NCBI GenBank assembly: GCA_947446575.1
Contig: CANFHC010000001.1
Location: 147,248-211,247 of the forward strand
Source: Bacteriovoracaceae bacterium
GTDB lineage: Bacteria > Bdellovibrionota > Bacteriovoracia > Bacteriovoracales > Bacteriovoracaceae
Length of the DNA stretch: 64,000 nt
Direction: 5' to 3'
The notes under the pieces were generated by a model, which did not search any database, was not told the DNA's origin, and was given only the letters and a program-made list of their open reading frames with translations. Below, piece after piece: positions 62,381-64,000 of this stretch. Both the position numbers and the translations under genes were made by a program. How positions within the stretch are numbered: position 1 is the stretch's first letter; every line of letters begins with the position of its first letter.

Positions 62381-62636
62381 AAGAGGATTCCTTGATAAAT
62401 TTTTCTTTCTGCAAGCGAGTCAGCTTTTTAATGGCCGCTTCTTTTTTACTTGCTTCACTTCTATTTTTACAAGGCTCAACATACACAATTTTTTGTGGTT
62501 TATCACTTCGAAAAAATTTGGCACCGCGAGGTTTTTCTCCACTATGCTCCTGAAATCGACGCTCTACATCGGTAGTTATACCCGTATATAGGCGATCTTT
62601 CTCAGTGCAGATCATGTAAACAAACCATTCACTCAT
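62298..62636 (-). CDS. GIY-YIG nuclease family protein (UPF0213/YhbQ-like)
   Basis: A 112-aa protein with the GIY-YIG fold in the first about 85 residues: WFVYMICTEKDRLYTGIT (here MIC..YTG) and RRFQEH with the conserved Arg, and AIKKLTRLQKEKFI. YhbQ-type proteins act on DNA or are of unknown role. The last about 27 residues are basic (RSRRKKP, TRTPKKR) and read over the start of the carbonic anhydrase gene (83-nt overlap). The ATG shares one base with the ade stop (TAATG), so translation is coupled. Confidence 0.85.
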   Translation of the reverse strand: MSEWFVYMICTEKDRLYTGITTDVERRFQEHSGEKPRGAKFFRSDKPQKIVYVEPCKNRSEASKKEAAIKKLTRLQKEKFIKESSYGGNKVHSRRKKPSEHVARSTRTPKKR

Positions 62637-64000
62637 TAAACGCGCAGACCAATGTAAGAAAATGTACTGATATCAAAAAGTCCTCTATCAGTAAGTTTTA
62701 ATTTAGGGATAACCGGCAGAGCTAAAAAAGCCATTTGGATAAAGGGCTCCTCAAGGGTAATTCCCAACTTATGATAAGCCGTTTTTAGCACTTTTATTTC
62801 TTCATAAATTTCATTTCCAGTTTTTAAACTTAAAAGACCCGCAAGCGGTAACTCCAACATTGCTGTGACCTTATCACCATCAACGACACATAACCCTCCA
62901 CCGGATTTAATAAGTGCATTAGCTGCAACAACAATTTCAGCAATTGTTTTCCCAACAATCATTAAATTGTGTGAATCATGAGCAACACTGGCCGCTACAG
63001 CACCTTTTTTAAGTCCCATTCCTTTAACTAAGCCCAGAGCAGGAGTTAAATTATTTCCATAGCGCTCGATATTGACCATAAAAAGAATATCATCTTGATC
63101 AAATTTATTTCCATCAAAACTAGCTGTTATATGATTCGTAATAATTTCGTCTTTTACGATTTCGATGACATTATAGCTACCGGTACTCAAGTTATATTGA
63201 AAATCTGCTTCAGTTAAAAGATTTCTCTTAATTGTATTTTCTAAAGGAGGATTTGATTTTGTCATCTTATCATTAATCGATTGATCAAGACCTAAGTCTA
63301 AAATATTTTTTCCACCAATAAAAACACTGTCAATCTCAACCGCTTCTAAATTTTTCATCAAAATGAGATCAGCTTGTTTCCCTGGTGCTATGTGGCCTAG
63401 TTTTTTTAAACCAAAATGTTTAGCCGCTGAATAAGAAGACAAGCGATAAGCAACATGCACGGGAATCTTTAATTCATTAATCATTTTTTTGATCATATAA
63501 TTTATATGACCTTCTTTTAAAATCTCATAAGGATTGCGGTCATCAGTACAAAGAAAACACTGTGGAGAATTAAACTCAGTCACTAGTGGAGCAAGGGTTT
63601 TTAAATTTTTTGCAACCGAGCCTTCGCGAATAATCAGCGCCATCCCTTTTTGCAATTTCTCTTTTCCTTCTTCTCTTGAAATTGTTTCGTGACAATTTTG
63701 AATTCCAGCGGCGATATATGCGTTCAGTGCTTTTCCTCGCAGCATTGGACAATGCCCATCGAGATTCATATCGGAGTAAGCTTCAATTTTATCTAAGACT
63801 AATTCATTCGCATTAATGACACCGGGAAAATTCATCATTTCAGCTAGGCCTAAAACATTCGGATGAGTTTTGTACTGAACCATTTCTGAGAGCTTAAATT
63901 CTCCTCCATTACTTTCAAATCCCGGCAAGGCCGGAACACAAGAGGACGTTTGCACGAATAAATTCTGGTGCATTAATTCCGAACAACGAAGAAACCAAGA
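62636..64000 (-). CDS. ade: adenine deaminase, N-terminus beyond the right edge
   Basis: The frame is open to the window edge, so the gene is partial; about 454 codons are visible of roughly 550-570 expected. Conserved blocks are SSCVPALP, LGLAEMMNFPGV (active Glu), NLDGHCPMLRG (metal His), CTDDRNPYEILKEGHI, GKQADLILM and VAHDSHNLMIVG. The enzyme turns adenine into hypoxanthine, useful for using prey purines; that use is inferred. Metal-binding N-terminal residues lie outside the window. It is the first visible gene of the operon with the GIY-YIG protein, carbonic anhydrase and HD hydrolase. Confidence 0.9.
   Translation of the reverse strand, partial: SWFLRCSELMHQNLFVQTSSCVPALPGFESNGGEFKLSEMVQYKTHPNVLGLAEMMNFPGVINANELVLDKIEAYSDMNLDGHCPMLRGKALNAYIAAGIQNCHETISREEGKEKLQKGMALIIREGSVAKNLKTLAPLVTEFNSPQCFLCTDDRNPYEILKEGHINYMIKKMINELKIPVHVAYRLSSYSAAKHFGLKKLGHIAPGKQADLILMKNLEAVEIDSVFIGGKNILDLGLDQSINDKMTKSNPPLENTIKRNLLTEADFQYNLSTGSYNVIEIVKDEIITNHITASFDGNKFDQDDILFMVNIERYGNNLTPALGLVKGMGLKKGAVAASVAHDSHNLMIVGKTIAEIVVAANALIKSGGGLCVVDGDKVTAMLELPLAGLLSLKTGNEIYEEIKVLKTAYHKLGITLEEPFIQMAFLALPVIPKLKLTDRGLFDISTFSYIGLRV

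Overview
The window is AT-rich, gene-dense chromosomal DNA from a Gram-negative bacterium. It carries Lnt, KdsD, MurA, MltG, many lipoproteins with canonical lipoboxes, and many Sec-signal proteins without recognisable domains. The rho / DUF1385 / prfA / prmC / murA cluster, the RRM-type RNA-binding protein and the large share of exported proteins of unknown family fit a delta-proteobacterium-like lineage best. My best guess is Bdellovibrionota, and within it the low-GC Bacteriovorax/Peredibacter group of predators. This is inference from gene content: there is no rRNA gene in the window and no search was run. TTG and GTG starts are common and often carry the better Shine-Dalgarno (SD) site, so several starts were moved from the longest reading frame.

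Layout. 1-6.8 kb: the first codons of a gene running off the left edge, an LCAT-like lipase, a secreted phosphoesterase, and two tandem paralogous membrane/secreted proteins of about 700 aa. 6.9-9.3 kb (minus): a compact operon of YkgJ-type Cys-cluster protein, methyltransferase, YffB/ArsC-like protein and DTW-domain tRNA modification enzyme. 9.4-14.4 kb: ABC-F ATPase (Uup) and four unrecognised exported or cytoplasmic proteins. 14.5-20.6 kb (minus): rho, DUF1385, prfA, prmC, murA and a HIT protein, with a visible promoter and long leader before rho. 20.8-27.2 kb: ruvX, a secreted protein, mltG, a repeat protein, a DksA/TraR-type zinc-finger protein, a 58-aa lipoprotein, an EPFW-motif secreted protein and a secreted subtilase. 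27.1-34.6 kb: a zinc-ribbon membrane protein, lnt, kdsD, a lipoprotein, and a minus-strand operon with a class IV aminotransferase, YacG, an inositol monophosphatase, a coiled-coil membrane protein and a HEAT-repeat exported protein.

34.7-40.5 kb is rich in coenzyme A genes. A diverged ketol-acid reductoisomerase (IlvC family), panB and coaX form one translationally coupled operon, and coaD lies 3 kb away on the other strand. I read the IlvC-like enzyme as the ketopantoate reductase of the pathway; this is the most interesting metabolic reading of the window. 40.5-45.4 kb: leuS-metG, a small unknown gene and a YqeY-family gene with a hairpin over its ribosome-binding site. 45.4-54.7 kb is a secretome block: an exported EEP-fold nuclease, a secreted helical protein, a 1462-aa lipoprotein with a coupled 142-aa partner, and a divergent 458-aa lipoprotein. 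The divergent intergenic region there holds two tandem 13-bp dyads that look like an operator. 54.7-64 kb: fadD, an RRM/Gly-rich RNA-binding protein, a DUF5522 protein, three exported unknowns, and a minus-strand operon of adenine deaminase (cut by the right edge), GIY-YIG protein, beta-carbonic anhydrase and HD hydrolase.

I saw no tRNA, rRNA, CRISPR array, insertion sequence, prophage or restriction system.
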